Part shown: positions 7,946 through 16,674 of the stretch, piece after piece
Numbering within the stretch: position 1 is the first letter of the stretch
How the letters are laid out: each line of letters begins with the position of its first letter
Made by a program: the position numbers and the translations under genes
The notes under the pieces: model-generated
What the model was told of the DNA's origin: nothing
What the model saw: only the letters and a program-made list of their open reading frames with translations
Database searches by the model: none
Assembly (NCBI GenBank): GCA_031288555.1
Contig: JAITRE010000006.1
Location: forward strand, 1 to 40,942
DNA: 40,942 nucleotides
Direction of reading: 5' to 3'
From: Oscillospiraceae bacterium
Lineage (GTDB): Bacteria; Bacillota; Clostridia; Oscillospirales; Acutalibacteraceae

Positions 7946-9355
7946 ATGAAGCTTTACAATACTCTTACTAGGAAGAAAGAAATTTTTAAGCCTATAAATA
8001 AGAATAAAGTCAAAATATATTCTTGTGGTCCGACAGTTTATAATTATATACATCTTGGTAATGCTCGTCCTGTTTGTGTTTTTGATGTTTTGAGAAGATA
8101 TCTTGAATATTGCGGTTTTTCTGTTTTATTTGTTCAAAATTTTACGGATATTGATGATAAAATTATTAAAGAGTCTAAAAAGATGAATATTAGTGTTAAA
8201 GAGGTTTCAGATTTATACAGAAAAGAATATGAAAAAGATGCAAAAGGTCTTTTAGTCAAAAAAGCCGATATTCATCCAACGGCAACTGCAGAGATTAAAA
8301 ATATTATAATCTTTATATCTGAACTTATAAATTTAGGCTTTGCTTACAAAACTGATTCTGGCGACATTTACTTTAATATAAATAAGTTTTCCAAATACGG
8401 TAAACTTTCTGGTCAGTCTTTAAAAGATTTGCAGCTTGGTTCCAGGCACTTTTTATCTAGCAGTGAAAAAATAAACTATGATTTTGTACTTTGGAAAATT
8501 GCAAAGGAAGATGAACCTTTTTGGGATTCTCCTTGGGGAAAGGGTAGGCCTGGCTGGCATATTGAATGTTCAAGCATGATTAGAACTTATTTGGGTACAA
8601 CCATCGACATTCATTGCGGAGGCCAGGATTTGTGTTTTCCTCATCATGAAAATGAAATTGCTCAAAGTGAAAGTTGTAATAATAAAAAGCTTGCTAATTT
8701 TTGGCTTCATAATGGTTTTGTTAACATAAATAATGAAAAAATGTCAAAATCTTTAGGAAATTTTTTTACTGTGAGAGATGTTGCGAATAAGTTTGGCTAC
8801 AGTGTCGTGCGATATCTTATGTTGTCTTCACATTATCGTACTCCTATTAATTATAGCGAAGAAATAATGAATCAGTGTAATTCTGCACTTTTGCGTATTA
8901 AAAATTGTCAAGAATCTCTTATTTGTGCAATAAAACTTTCTAAAATAGATATTACAAATGAAATTGATAATAATTTAAAAGAAGATTTATTAAAACATAA
9001 AATTTGTTTTATTGAAGCCATGGATGACGATTTAAACACCGCAAATGCACTTGCAGCACTTTTTAATCTTATTCGCGATGTAAATTCAAAAGTTTTATCT
9101 AAAAATTCAAACAAAGAAACTTTAGTATTTTGCAAGGATTTAATTTGTGAGTTGACATCAATTTTAGGATTTTTAAATGAGGAAAGATCTAAAAATAATT
9201 CCAACGATGAAATAGAATATTTATTGTTTAAAAGAGAGGAAGCTAGAAAAAATAAAGATTTTAAAGAAGCTGATAAAATTCGTGAAGAACTTGATAAGAA
9301 GAATGTAATAGTTAAAGACACTAATAAAGGTTATTTTTGGAAGTTTAAAGATTAA
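7946..9355 (+). CDS. cysS: Cysteinyl-tRNA synthetase
   Basis: Class I aminoacyl-tRNA synthetase that charges tRNA-Cys. The 469-residue length is normal. The N-terminus has SCGPTVYNYIHLGNARP, which holds the zinc-binding Cys and the HIGH-type motif; further zinc ligands are visible in WHIECS and CFPHHENE. KMSKSLGN at about residues 266-273 is the KMSKS loop. The C-terminal helical anticodon-binding part is intact. Start is ATG at 7946 with TTGGGGA at 7930-7936. It ends 36 bases from the convergent bacteriocin-associated permease. Confidence 0.97.
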   Translation: MKLYNTLTRKKEIFKPINKNKVKIYSCGPTVYNYIHLGNARPVCVFDVLRRYLEYCGFSVLFVQNFTDIDDKIIKESKKMNISVKEVSDLYRKEYEKDAKGLLVKKADIHPTATAEIKNIIIFISELINLGFAYKTDSGDIYFNINKFSKYGKLSGQSLKDLQLGSRHFLSSSEKINYDFVLWKIAKEDEPFWDSPWGKGRPGWHIECSSMIRTYLGTTIDIHCGGQDLCFPHHENEIAQSESCNNKKLANFWLHNGFVNINNEKMSKSLGNFFTVRDVANKFGYSVVRYLMLSSHYRTPINYSEEIMNQCNSALLRIKNCQESLICAIKLSKIDITNEIDNNLKEDLLKHKICFIEAMDDDLNTANALAALFNLIRDVNSKVLSKNSNKETLVFCKDLICELTSILGFLNEERSKNNSNDEIEYLLFKREEARKNKDFKEADKIREELDKKNVIVKDTNKGYFWKFKD

Positions 9356-9391
9356 ACAATTTTTCAATTTAAAAGTAAGTAAAATATTTTT

Positions 9392-11671
9392 TTATTCCAT
9401 TTTAACAATTAAAGATAATTTTTTCTTTTCTTGAATTTTTACAATTATAAAACAAACAGACAAATCAAAAATAATAAATATAGCTCCAAGTAGGAGTATA
9501 TCTAACGGTTTAAATAAATCTCGTATAATTTTTCCATGTACTACATATGTTTCTTGAATTTTAATAATTAAAGATGCAAGAGAAATGCTGGCAAATGCGC
9601 CTGACAATAAAAATATAAAAGGTGTTTTATATCTGTCGATAATTCTCCAACCATAAATTTTTTTAATAACTATTTGTTTTTTGTGCACTTCGATGTAAGT
9701 TGTTATATTTTGCAAAGATATTAAAATAATCGTTAGTAACAATAAAAATAAAGCGCAAACTGTTGTTTTAACTGCTTGTTTAATGATATTTATTTCGTTT
9801 TCTATAAAGTCACCTATTATTCTAAATTTATAATCATTGGGATTTATGTTCATTTTTTCAAATTCTAAAATCATATCTTTGTGAAATTCTTCTGTGTTTT
9901 TTCCTTTTGTATCCATTCTTAAACTACTTTGCAATCCAGAGTAAGATGCTATATCAGCAATTTCTCCTAAAGACATTAATTTCACAGGAATGACTTCAAA
10001 AAACAAAGATTTTTCAAAGAGATCACAAGTTTTTTGTCCGAGATTAGCGGTTGCTTCAATTAAAGTAGGTATTTCTAAATTTGTATCATCGTAAGTTAAA
10101 ACTTCAATACTGGGATTATGGTCGTATTTTACTTTTCGAAATTCTTCCTGTCCTCTAATTTTTTCTTTGAGTTCTAAGTCGTAAATTTTTTTAGTAGCCT
10201 CCACCGAAATAGGTGAAGACTTTGGTTTTAAAACAATTATTGTATTATCGTCATTGTCAAATTTTATAACATTATTCTCAACATCTTTTAGTTTAAAGCT
10301 ATCAAAGTAATTATGGTTAACTTTTAGTGTTCTTATTTCTCCTTTAATACCAGAAGTTTCTCCTTCTAAAAATTCAGAAAATATTTGTTTTTCTTTTTCA
10401 TCATTTCTATAGGAGTCTAAATTTGAAGTTTTTGAAAAATTAACATAAACAGCTCCTTTTTTATCTAAAAATTCTAAAATTTTTTTGCAATTTAAACATT
10501 CTCGAGGATCTCCGCCGCCTCCTGTAAAAGCGTTCGGATTGTCTCCTACATATTCAACAACAGCTAACTTTGAAACAAAATTCCATTTATTCATTTTATC
10601 TATTTGTTCGGGGAATTCTCTCATTGCTTTGGGAATAAAATAAGAAGTACAAATAATAAGCACTGTTGTAATCTGTTTTGTTAAAAAGCTTAGATTAAGT
10701 GCAATTCTTACGGGACTTTTATTATTTAAAAAGTCGCTTATTTTGTATTTTTTAAACAGCATTATAGGCAGGATTGTGGTAAGAAAAATTAGAAAAACTA
10801 TCAAAAATTGAAAGCTGAATAATTTTAAAATAAAACTTATGTTAACATTTTTGAAAAACACAACAAGAAAAAAATTAAAAACAACAGAAAAAATAAGAGC
10901 AAGACTAAGTATTGTAGCAAACAAATTCATAAATATAGATCTTAAATTCCATCCACAAAGCTTCATAACTCCAATTTTTTTTAATTTTTTTGTTGAATAA
11001 AAAACTAAACTTACAAAAGTCAACAAAATACATATTATTAAAAAAATTTTGCTAAGAAGTGGAATAGAACTTGATTCGATTGATGATTCTGATGTTTTCT
11101 TTGTTAATTCCTCCTTACTTACTGCGAGATTCTGCGATAAATCATCTAAAAAATTATAATAATTTTGTTTGTCAATATATTTTACTACATAATCTCCTTT
11201 TAAAGATTTATTTAAATCTAAAAGTTTTTTAAAAGTACTTATTTCTACGTCGTTTGCTTCAAAAAGATCAAATACTCTCCCTATAACATTCGGATTTTCC
11301 TTTGTTGAAATAGAAACACTTTCATCCATTTGCTCTGTATTTAAAAAATTACCTGAAATTAAGCTTAAATTTTCAAATAAATGTATATCTGGATTTGCTA
11401 AAAAAACATATATATTTGTTTTTGTTGTATCATCTGATGAAGAGATATCATTTTTTATAATATTAACTTTGTTTTTTTTTGCAGTATTAGTTATAACCTG
11501 ATAAATTTCTTGATCGCTTCTCTCAAAAAGGTGAATATACGTCATCTCGTATTTACCGCTCTTACCAAAATTTTGCCATTTTTTCTGATTTTTGTTAAGA
11601 TCTGAATAAATAACATTTAAACTGATGCATAAAATTGATAAAACAGTAAAGAATTTTGCGAGTAACTTCAT
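9392..11671 (-). CDS. Bacteriocin-associated integral membrane protein (lactococcin 972-type permease, FtsX/MacB-like topology)
   Basis: A 759-residue membrane protein directly behind a lactococcin 972-like gene, the position of the bacteriocin-associated permease that supports export or immunity in that family. One hydrophobic segment lies at the extreme N-terminus, followed by an extracytoplasmic-type domain of about 190 residues and four closely spaced membrane segments in the middle. A second large soluble domain and three C-terminal membrane segments follow. This two-soluble-domain plan fits FtsX-type ABC permeases. ATG at 11671 is the start because AAAGGG lies just upstream and the product opens with a signal-like helix; 13 bases separate it from the upstream stop codon. 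The usual partner ATPase gene is absent, as cysS ends 36 bases downstream on the other strand. Transported substrate is inferred from context. Confidence 0.75.
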   Translation of the reverse strand: MKLLAKFFTVLSILCISLNVIYSDLNKNQKKWQNFGKSGKYEMTYIHLFERSDQEIYQVITNTAKKNKVNIIKNDISSSDDTTKTNIYVFLANPDIHLFENLSLISGNFLNTEQMDESVSISTKENPNVIGRVFDLFEANDVEISTFKKLLDLNKSLKGDYVVKYIDKQNYYNFLDDLSQNLAVSKEELTKKTSESSIESSSIPLLSKIFLIICILLTFVSLVFYSTKKLKKIGVMKLCGWNLRSIFMNLFATILSLALIFSVVFNFFLVVFFKNVNISFILKLFSFQFLIVFLIFLTTILPIMLFKKYKISDFLNNKSPVRIALNLSFLTKQITTVLIICTSYFIPKAMREFPEQIDKMNKWNFVSKLAVVEYVGDNPNAFTGGGGDPRECLNCKKILEFLDKKGAVYVNFSKTSNLDSYRNDEKEKQIFSEFLEGETSGIKGEIRTLKVNHNYFDSFKLKDVENNVIKFDNDDNTIIVLKPKSSPISVEATKKIYDLELKEKIRGQEEFRKVKYDHNPSIEVLTYDDTNLEIPTLIEATANLGQKTCDLFEKSLFFEVIPVKLMSLGEIADIASYSGLQSSLRMDTKGKNTEEFHKDMILEFEKMNINPNDYKFRIIGDFIENEINIIKQAVKTTVCALFLLLLTIILISLQNITTYIEVHKKQIVIKKIYGWRIIDRYKTPFIFLLSGAFASISLASLIIKIQETYVVHGKIIRDLFKPLDILLLGAIFIIFDLSVCFIIVKIQEKKKLSLIVKME

Positions 11672-11684
11672 ATTTCTGCCCTTT

Positions 11685-12023
11685 CTACCAAAACCTATAC
11701 TCTCTAATGTCGTAACCTGCTCCGGCCGTCTGGTTCCACCAACCTCCGTGCTGTTTTGCAACAGCCCATTCAGAATCTTTTTCGGCAAGTGCTATGTTTG
11801 TCATATTATTTATTGAGGCTCTTGATTTTTTATAATATCCAATTTTGCCTAAATCAGAATAACTTGCTTTCGATCCCCAGTTTCCTATGCAAGAACCGTG
11901 ATTCCACCTTGCATTAAATCCAACAACTTCCGAAAAACAATCAGAGTAAGCAACAATACCATTTAAAAACCCAAAAAAACATAAAAACACTATCGCTTTC
12001 TTTTTTACTAATGTTTTATTCAT
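11685..12023 (-). CDS. Lactococcin 972 family bacteriocin precursor
   Basis: A 112-residue secreted peptide. The first 27 residues or so form a signal peptide: basic MNKTLVKKK, hydrophobic IVFLCFFGFLNGIVA, then AYS. The mature part shares the plan of lactococcin 972: an early W-N-H-G, a YSDLGKIGYYKKSRASI segment matching the family YSxYxxxxxxHSAxV region, a W-A-x-A block, and a short aromatic C-terminus RFW where lactococcin 972 ends NFW. Known members bind lipid II and block septum formation. Unlike lactococcin 972 as I recall it, the mature part carries two Cys near its N-terminus. The start is ATG at 12023, though an in-frame GTG at 12035 would add four residues. The permease gene follows 13 bases later. 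Confidence 0.8.
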   Translation of the reverse strand: MNKTLVKKKAIVFLCFFGFLNGIVAYSDCFSEVVGFNARWNHGSCIGNWGSKASYSDLGKIGYYKKSRASINNMTNIALAEKDSEWAVAKQHGGWWNQTAGAGYDIREYRFW

Positions 12024-12035
12024 AGTAAATACCAC

Positions 12036-12600
12036 ACTTTCTTTAAGTAAAATATTTTCGAAAAATTAACTTCTACAATTGTAAAACTAAAATTTTTTAA
12101 TGTTTGTAGAAATTTGTTGTTTTTATTTTAATTTAAATTTTTTTAAAAAAGCTGATAGTTTAATAATTTAAAAAATTTGCTCAAAAGTGTAGCAGAAACA
12201 GCATACGAAATTTGTGCATGAATTAATTTAAAATTGCTTTGAAATTTAGCAAAAATTTTAGTTTATAAAAATAAGTTTTACAATGAATTATTTTTTAAAA
12301 TGAGTTTTAAATATTTAAACTAACGCAATAACTGTAGACTGTTGAAAAAATAGGCTAAAGCACTATGCAAACTATTTTATATTTTTAAAACGTACTACAT
12401 TTAAGTAGTAAAAGCTTTATGTTGATTTTTTTTATTTATATTTATATACTTAAGTTTATACATTAAAAATAGATTTTACTTGGGATTTTTGGGTTTTTAA
12501 CAGATATAATTTGATATTTTCAAATTTATGCATATTTTTAAGTTTTCTAGTTGTTATGCATGTTGTTTTGAAAAGTAGAAAATTTTTGGATATTTTTAAA
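12036..12600. other. Intergenic region between the divergent bacteriocin and polyamine operons
   Basis: About 565 AT-rich bases without a credible gene on either strand. It must hold the promoters of both divergent units. A small hairpin is visible (TACTAC at 12393-12398 with GTAGTA at 12405-12410), as is a good -10-like box at 12505-12510. No transposon ends, tRNA or known riboswitch motif was recognised. Confidence 0.5.
12480..12510 (+). promoter_or_regulatory. Candidate promoter of the pot operon
   Basis: A perfect TATAAT at 12505-12510 is preceded by TTGGGA at 12480-12485 with a 19-base spacer. The position about 100 bases before the potA ribosome binding site is reasonable, but the spacer is long and the -35 box is only 4 of 6. 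Confidence 0.3.
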
Positions 12601-12610
12601 TTTGATCAAA

Positions 12611-12619
12611 AGAGGTGAT
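12611..12619 (+). promoter_or_regulatory. Strong ribosome binding site of potA with no canonical start at the right distance
   Basis: AGAGGTGAT is a good Shine-Dalgarno sequence and matches those used elsewhere in this window. The potA frame reads ATC at 12623 and TTA at 12626 where a start would be expected; the first in-frame ATG is at 12638, about 18 bases downstream, and the upstream TTG at 12602 precedes the site. Confidence 0.5.
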
Positions 12620-12637
12620 TTTATCTTAAAAAAGAAT

Positions 12638-13738
12638 ATGGTTGCTTTAAGGAATATTACCGCTATTTTTGGGGATCACAAAGTAATTGATAATTTGAAT
12701 TTAGATATAAAAGACTCAGAATTTGTAACTTTGCTCGGCCCGTCGGGGTGTGGAAAAACTACTATTTTAAGAATGATAGGTGGTTTTTTAAAGCCGAATG
12801 TTGGAGATATATTTATTGAAGGCAAAAATGTTACAAATGTTCCGGCACACAAGCGTAACGTAAACACAATATTTCAAAGTTATGCTTTGTTTCCACATTT
12901 GAATGTTTATGAAAACGTTGCTTTTGGAATGCGTATTCAAAAAAAAAGTGAAATTCAAATAAGTAGTCAAGTTGAAAAAATGCTTAAGATGGTTAGTTTA
13001 GAGAATTTTTCAAAAAGGAGCGTGACTTCTCTTTCGGGTGGCCAACAACAAAGAGTTGCAATTGCGAGAGCTTTGGTAGTTAATCCGAGAGTGCTTTTGC
13101 TAGATGAGCCATTTGGTGCGCTTGATTTAAAATTAAGAAAAGATATGCAATCAGAACTTAAAGCGATTCAACAAAAAACGGGAATTACGTTTGTATTTGT
13201 TACTCACGACCAGGAAGAAGCTTTATCTATGTCTGATGTTGTTATTGTAATGAATGAAGGTAAAATTCAACAAATTGGTACACCAACCAATATATATAAC
13301 GAGCCTAGAAATGCTTTTGTTGCAGATTTTATTGGTGAAAGTAATATATTAGATGGCGTTATGCTCGAGGATTATATTGTTGAATTTGCTAATAAAAAAT
13401 TTAAATGTTTAGATTTTGGTTTTAAAAAAAATGAAAAAGTAGACGTAGTTATACGTCCGGAAGATGTTAAAATTAGAAAAAGCGGGTTAGGGCAACTTAA
13501 GGGGTGTGTGGCGTCTGTGACTTTTAAAGGCGTGCATTACGAGATAATTGTTGATGTTTCAGGTTTTAAGTGGATGATACAATCTACAATGTTTCAAAAA
13601 GTTGGTAGTGAGATAGGAATATTTTTAAACGCAGATGACATTCATATTATGAGAAAATTTGAACATTCTGGCGAATACGGGGATTACAGTGCGTTTAGTG
13701 ATGAAATGTATGAAGTTTATGAAAATGTAACTAAATAA
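12638..13738 (+). CDS. potA: Spermidine/putrescine ABC transporter, ATP-binding protein
   Basis: Cytoplasmic ATPase that drives polyamine import with PotB, PotC and PotD. The 366-residue product has all ABC motifs: GPSGCGKTT Walker A, Q-loop in FQSYALFPH, LSGGQQQRVAIARAL signature, VLLLDEPFGALD Walker B and the THDQEEAL switch His. The C-terminal TOBE-type regulatory region holds VVIRPEDV. I give ATG 12638 as start because it is the first canonical codon after the ribosome binding site at 12611-12619, but its spacing is too long; ATC 12623 is an alternative, and TTG 12602 lacks a binding site. It opens the potABCD operon. Confidence 0.93.
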   Translation: MVALRNITAIFGDHKVIDNLNLDIKDSEFVTLLGPSGCGKTTILRMIGGFLKPNVGDIFIEGKNVTNVPAHKRNVNTIFQSYALFPHLNVYENVAFGMRIQKKSEIQISSQVEKMLKMVSLENFSKRSVTSLSGGQQQRVAIARALVVNPRVLLLDEPFGALDLKLRKDMQSELKAIQQKTGITFVFVTHDQEEALSMSDVVIVMNEGKIQQIGTPTNIYNEPRNAFVADFIGESNILDGVMLEDYIVEFANKKFKCLDFGFKKNEKVDVVIRPEDVKIRKSGLGQLKGCVASVTFKGVHYEIIVDVSGFKWMIQSTMFQKVGSEIGIFLNADDIHIMRKFEHSGEYGDYSAFSDEMYEVYENVTK

Positions 13739-13844
13739 TAGGTTTTATAAAGTATATAAAGATTATTTAAGCAACTTAAGGTTTTTTTTGTGAAGCTGTA
13801 AGTTTTTATCGATGTAGTTATATTTATTTTTAGGAGAGGATTCA

Positions 13845-14660
13845 TTGAAAAAAAGAGTTGTTTTACCTCCGTATATTTTTTGGCTTGTGACTTTTGTGTT
13901 AGTTCCAATGAGCTTAGTTGTTTATTTTGCTTTTACAGATAAAAATGGGAATTTTAGTTTATCTAATTTAAATGATGTTTTTTTATATTCTAATGTTTTT
14001 CTTAGATCGATATGGCTTGGTTTTATTGCAACAAGTTTTTGTTTTTTAATAGGATATCCGACAGCATATATAATTTCACGAGTGAATATTAAATGTAGGA
14101 AGTTTTTAATAGCTATGATTATGCTTCCAATGTGGACGAATTTTCTTTTAAAAACTTATGCTTGGATGACTATACTCGAAGAAAGAGGGTTTGTTAGTTG
14201 TTTTTTCCAATTTTTGGGAATTGGAAAATTTAGCCTTATAAATACGTCATCTGCAGTGGTTTTCGGTATGGTGTACAACTTTATTACCTACATGATTTTG
14301 CCTATATATTCAGTTTTGATTAGAAATGACAGGCATCTTGTTGAAGCTGCTCAAGATTTGGGTGCAAATCAATTAAAAATTTTTTTGAAAGTTACTTTTC
14401 CATTAAGTCTCCCAGGAGTTATTGCTGGAATAGCGATGGTTTTTGTTCCTTCTGTTAGTACCTTTGTACTTTCAAAAATGCTTGGAGGAGGCAAAGATTT
14501 ATTGATAGGAGATATTATTGATATGCAGTTTTTAGGAAGCGTTTACAACCCTTGCCTTGGTTCTGCCATATCTTTAGTTCTTATGATTTTAGTTTTTATT
14601 TGTTCTGGTATTATGAATCAATTTGTCAAAAGAGAAGAAAGGACTGTGATAGCCTTATAA
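13845..14660 (+). CDS. potB: Spermidine/putrescine ABC transporter permease PotB
   Basis: One of two membrane subunits of the polyamine importer. The 271-residue product has about six membrane helices and the binding-protein-dependent permease EAA loop, LVEAAQDLGANQLKIFLKVTFP, which contacts PotA. It also has the family segment ISRVNIKCRKFLIAMIMLP and MWTNFLLKTYAW. Start is TTG at 13845 with AGGAGAGG at 13832-13839. It lies 106 bases after potA, and its stop region runs directly into potC. Confidence 0.93.
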   Translation: MKKRVVLPPYIFWLVTFVLVPMSLVVYFAFTDKNGNFSLSNLNDVFLYSNVFLRSIWLGFIATSFCFLIGYPTAYIISRVNIKCRKFLIAMIMLPMWTNFLLKTYAWMTILEERGFVSCFFQFLGIGKFSLINTSSAVVFGMVYNFITYMILPIYSVLIRNDRHLVEAAQDLGANQLKIFLKVTFPLSLPGVIAGIAMVFVPSVSTFVLSKMLGGGKDLLIGDIIDMQFLGSVYNPCLGSAISLVLMILVFICSGIMNQFVKREERTVIAL

Positions 14661-15457
14661 AGAGTACGCTTTCAAAAGTTTATTTATATGTTGTATTTTT
14701 ATTTTTATATTTGCCAATTTTAACTTTTATGATTTTTTCTTTTAATTCTTCTAAAAGTAGAATTTTATGGACAGGATTTACTTTTGAGTGGTATAAAAGT
14801 TTGTTTGAAGATAAAGAAATACTAAAATCTTTAAACAATACATTGTTTGTAGCTTTTACTGCTTCGATTTTTGCCACCATAATTGGAACAATTGCAGCAG
14901 CAGGTATTTTAAAACTTAATAAATACTATCAAAAAGTAATCTTAAGTGTTACCAGATTGCCTTTAATTAATCCAGAAATTGTAAATGGAATTTCATTGAT
15001 GTTGTTATTTGTTTTTATACACAAAAAAACAGGATTTTTTGAACAAGGAATTTTTACATTGATACTTTCTCACATTACTTTCTGTTTGCCGTATGTTGTT
15101 TTGTCGGTTATTCCTAAATTACGACAATTAACACCAAATATTTATGAAGCTGCTTTGGATCTTGGATGTACTCCTTTTTCTGCTTTTTTAAAAGTTGTTT
15201 TAAGAGAAATAATGCCGGGTGTAGTAACTGGTGGAATAATGGCCTTTACTGTTTCTATAGATGATTTTGTTGTTAGCTATTTTACGGGCGGTGCTGTTCA
15301 AACTCTTTCGATATCAATTTATTCAATGTCTAAAAGAAGCATAAGCCCTAAAATAAATGCTTTATCTACTTTATTGTTTTTGAGTACATTAATTTTGCTT
15401 ATTATAATTAATTTTAGAGAATCAAAAGAAAACATTAAGAAAAAGGAGTTAATTTGA
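14657..15457 (+). CDS. potC: Spermidine/putrescine ABC transporter permease PotC
   Basis: Second membrane subunit of the polyamine importer, about 266 residues and six helices. It has the EAA loop IYEAALDLGCTPFSAFLKVVLREIMPG split around residue 170, plus the PotC-like N-terminus (YLPILTFMIFSFNSSK) and the IDDFVVSYFTGG segment. Its start is unclear. The homologous N-terminus begins near 14657, where the frame reads CTT ATA AAG AGT with no ATG, GTG or TTG. AAAGGA at 14638-14643 could serve an ATA start at 14657. A TTG at 14552 would add 35 unlikely residues inside potB, and the next canonical codon, TTG at 14711, would remove most of the first helix. A frameshift joining it to potB is another option. 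Confidence 0.88.
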   Translation: MKSTLSKVYLYVVFLFLYLPILTFMIFSFNSSKSRILWTGFTFEWYKSLFEDKEILKSLNNTLFVAFTASIFATIIGTIAAAGILKLNKYYQKVILSVTRLPLINPEIVNGISLMLLFVFIHKKTGFFEQGIFTLILSHITFCLPYVVLSVIPKLRQLTPNIYEAALDLGCTPFSAFLKVVLREIMPGVVTGGIMAFTVSIDDFVVSYFTGGAVQTLSISIYSMSKRSISPKINALSTLLFLSTLILLIIINFRESKENIKKKELI

Positions 15458-16674
15458 AAAATATAAAGTTGATCATTAGGAATAAAGTTTTTTTATTTGT
15501 TTTTGTTGCAGTAATTTTAGTATTTCTGTTTTTAAAAAGCATTTTTGGTAATTGTCAAAGTTTTAAAAAAATTACTATAAATGTTTACAATTGGGGAAAT
15601 CACATTTCAGATGGTTCAAATGGATATTTGGATGTAAATGCTGAATTTGAAAAACGTACCGGAATTCAAGTAAATTATACGACGTATTTAGATAATGAAT
15701 CTCTTTTTGCAAAGCTCAATGGTTCTTCGACTAAATATGATGTAATTTTCCCATCAGATTATATGATTGCTAAATTAATAGAAAAAGACATGATAACAAA
15801 ACTTGATTTTAATATGATAAAAAATGCCTCAACAATAGACAAGGAGTTTTTAAATCCGCAGTATGATCCGACAAATGAATATTCAGTCCCATATACTTGG
15901 GGAGTGATTGGAATTTTTTACAATAAAAAAATTGTCGATGATCCTAAAGAAAAGATAGATTGGGATATATTTTGGAATCCTAAATATAAAGGGAAAATTT
16001 TGATGTTTGAAAATAGTCCCAGAGATGCCTTGGCGCTTTCTCTTTTAAAGCTTAAACTTTCTATTAACACCACAAAAATTGAAGATCTGCAAAGAGCAGC
16101 TCAAGAAATGATAAATCAAAGGCCGTTAATAAATAGCTATGTTTCAGAACAAGTTTTTGATAAAATAGGGTCGGGGGAAGCGGCATTAGCGCCTTACTAT
16201 TCGGACGCTTACATTGTAAATTCTAAAAATGAAGATATAGGTTTTGTAGTTCCTAAAAGTGGTACTAATAAATTTGTTAATGCTATGTGTGTTCCAAAAG
16301 ATTCCAATCATAAAAAAGAAGCTATGCAATATATTAATTTCATATGTAATCCTGATATTGCGGTTGAAAATATTAGTCACGTAGCCTATTGTACGCCTCA
16401 AAGTGTTGTTCGAAAAAGATTAGACCCAAAAGTTGCAAATAGCGAGTTAGTTTATCCTAGCAAAGAAATACTTTCTAAAAGTTTTACTTACAAAAATCTA
16501 CCCGACGATATAAATATTGCTGTAAATAATCTTTGGCTTAAAACAAGAATTGATGGCTATAATGGTAAATTAAAGTTAATTTTAATTTTTTTGATTTTTA
16601 TTTTATTATATTTTACAATTTTAATTTATAAATTTATAAAAAAGCGAAAAGAGTTTAAATTATATGAATTTTAA
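15454..16674 (+). CDS. potD: Spermidine/putrescine-binding protein PotD with N- and C-terminal membrane anchors
   Basis: Solute-binding protein of the polyamine importer. The 406-residue product is a class-II periplasmic-binding-protein fold with NVYNWGNHI near residue 44, then TTYLDNESLFAKL, YDVIFPSDYM, SVPYTWGVIGIFYNK and GEAALAPYYSDAYI, all typical of PotD. Residues 12-29 are a hydrophobic anchor; no clear lipobox Cys is present (FGNC is a poor match). An additional hydrophobic helix lies at about residues 374-393, followed by a basic tail, so the protein is probably anchored at both ends. Start is TTG at 15454, overlapping the potC stop, with AAGGAG at 15443-15448. It overlaps the next gene by 11 bases. 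Confidence 0.92.
   Translation: MKNIKLIIRNKVFLFVFVAVILVFLFLKSIFGNCQSFKKITINVYNWGNHISDGSNGYLDVNAEFEKRTGIQVNYTTYLDNESLFAKLNGSSTKYDVIFPSDYMIAKLIEKDMITKLDFNMIKNASTIDKEFLNPQYDPTNEYSVPYTWGVIGIFYNKKIVDDPKEKIDWDIFWNPKYKGKILMFENSPRDALALSLLKLKLSINTTKIEDLQRAAQEMINQRPLINSYVSEQVFDKIGSGEAALAPYYSDAYIVNSKNEDIGFVVPKSGTNKFVNAMCVPKDSNHKKEAMQYINFICNPDIAVENISHVAYCTPQSVVRKRLDPKVANSELVYPSKEILSKSFTYKNLPDDINIAVNNLWLKTRIDGYNGKLKLILIFLIFILLYFTILIYKFIKKRKEFKLYEF

Noticed and set aside
8908..9321. 137-residue minus-strand frame within cysS
   Set aside because: It is antisense to the well-conserved cysS, rich in Ser, Leu and Phe as expected of a reverse-frame shadow, and has no family match or ribosome binding site.
11672..11788. 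Upstream extension of the permease overlapping the bacteriocin gene
   Set aside because: The extension is antitypical for a membrane protein N-terminus and a binding site plus ATG at 11671 gives a signal-like start.
11625..11816. 63-residue plus-strand frame across the bacteriocin-permease junction
   Set aside because: Antisense to two well-supported genes and with no ribosome binding site.
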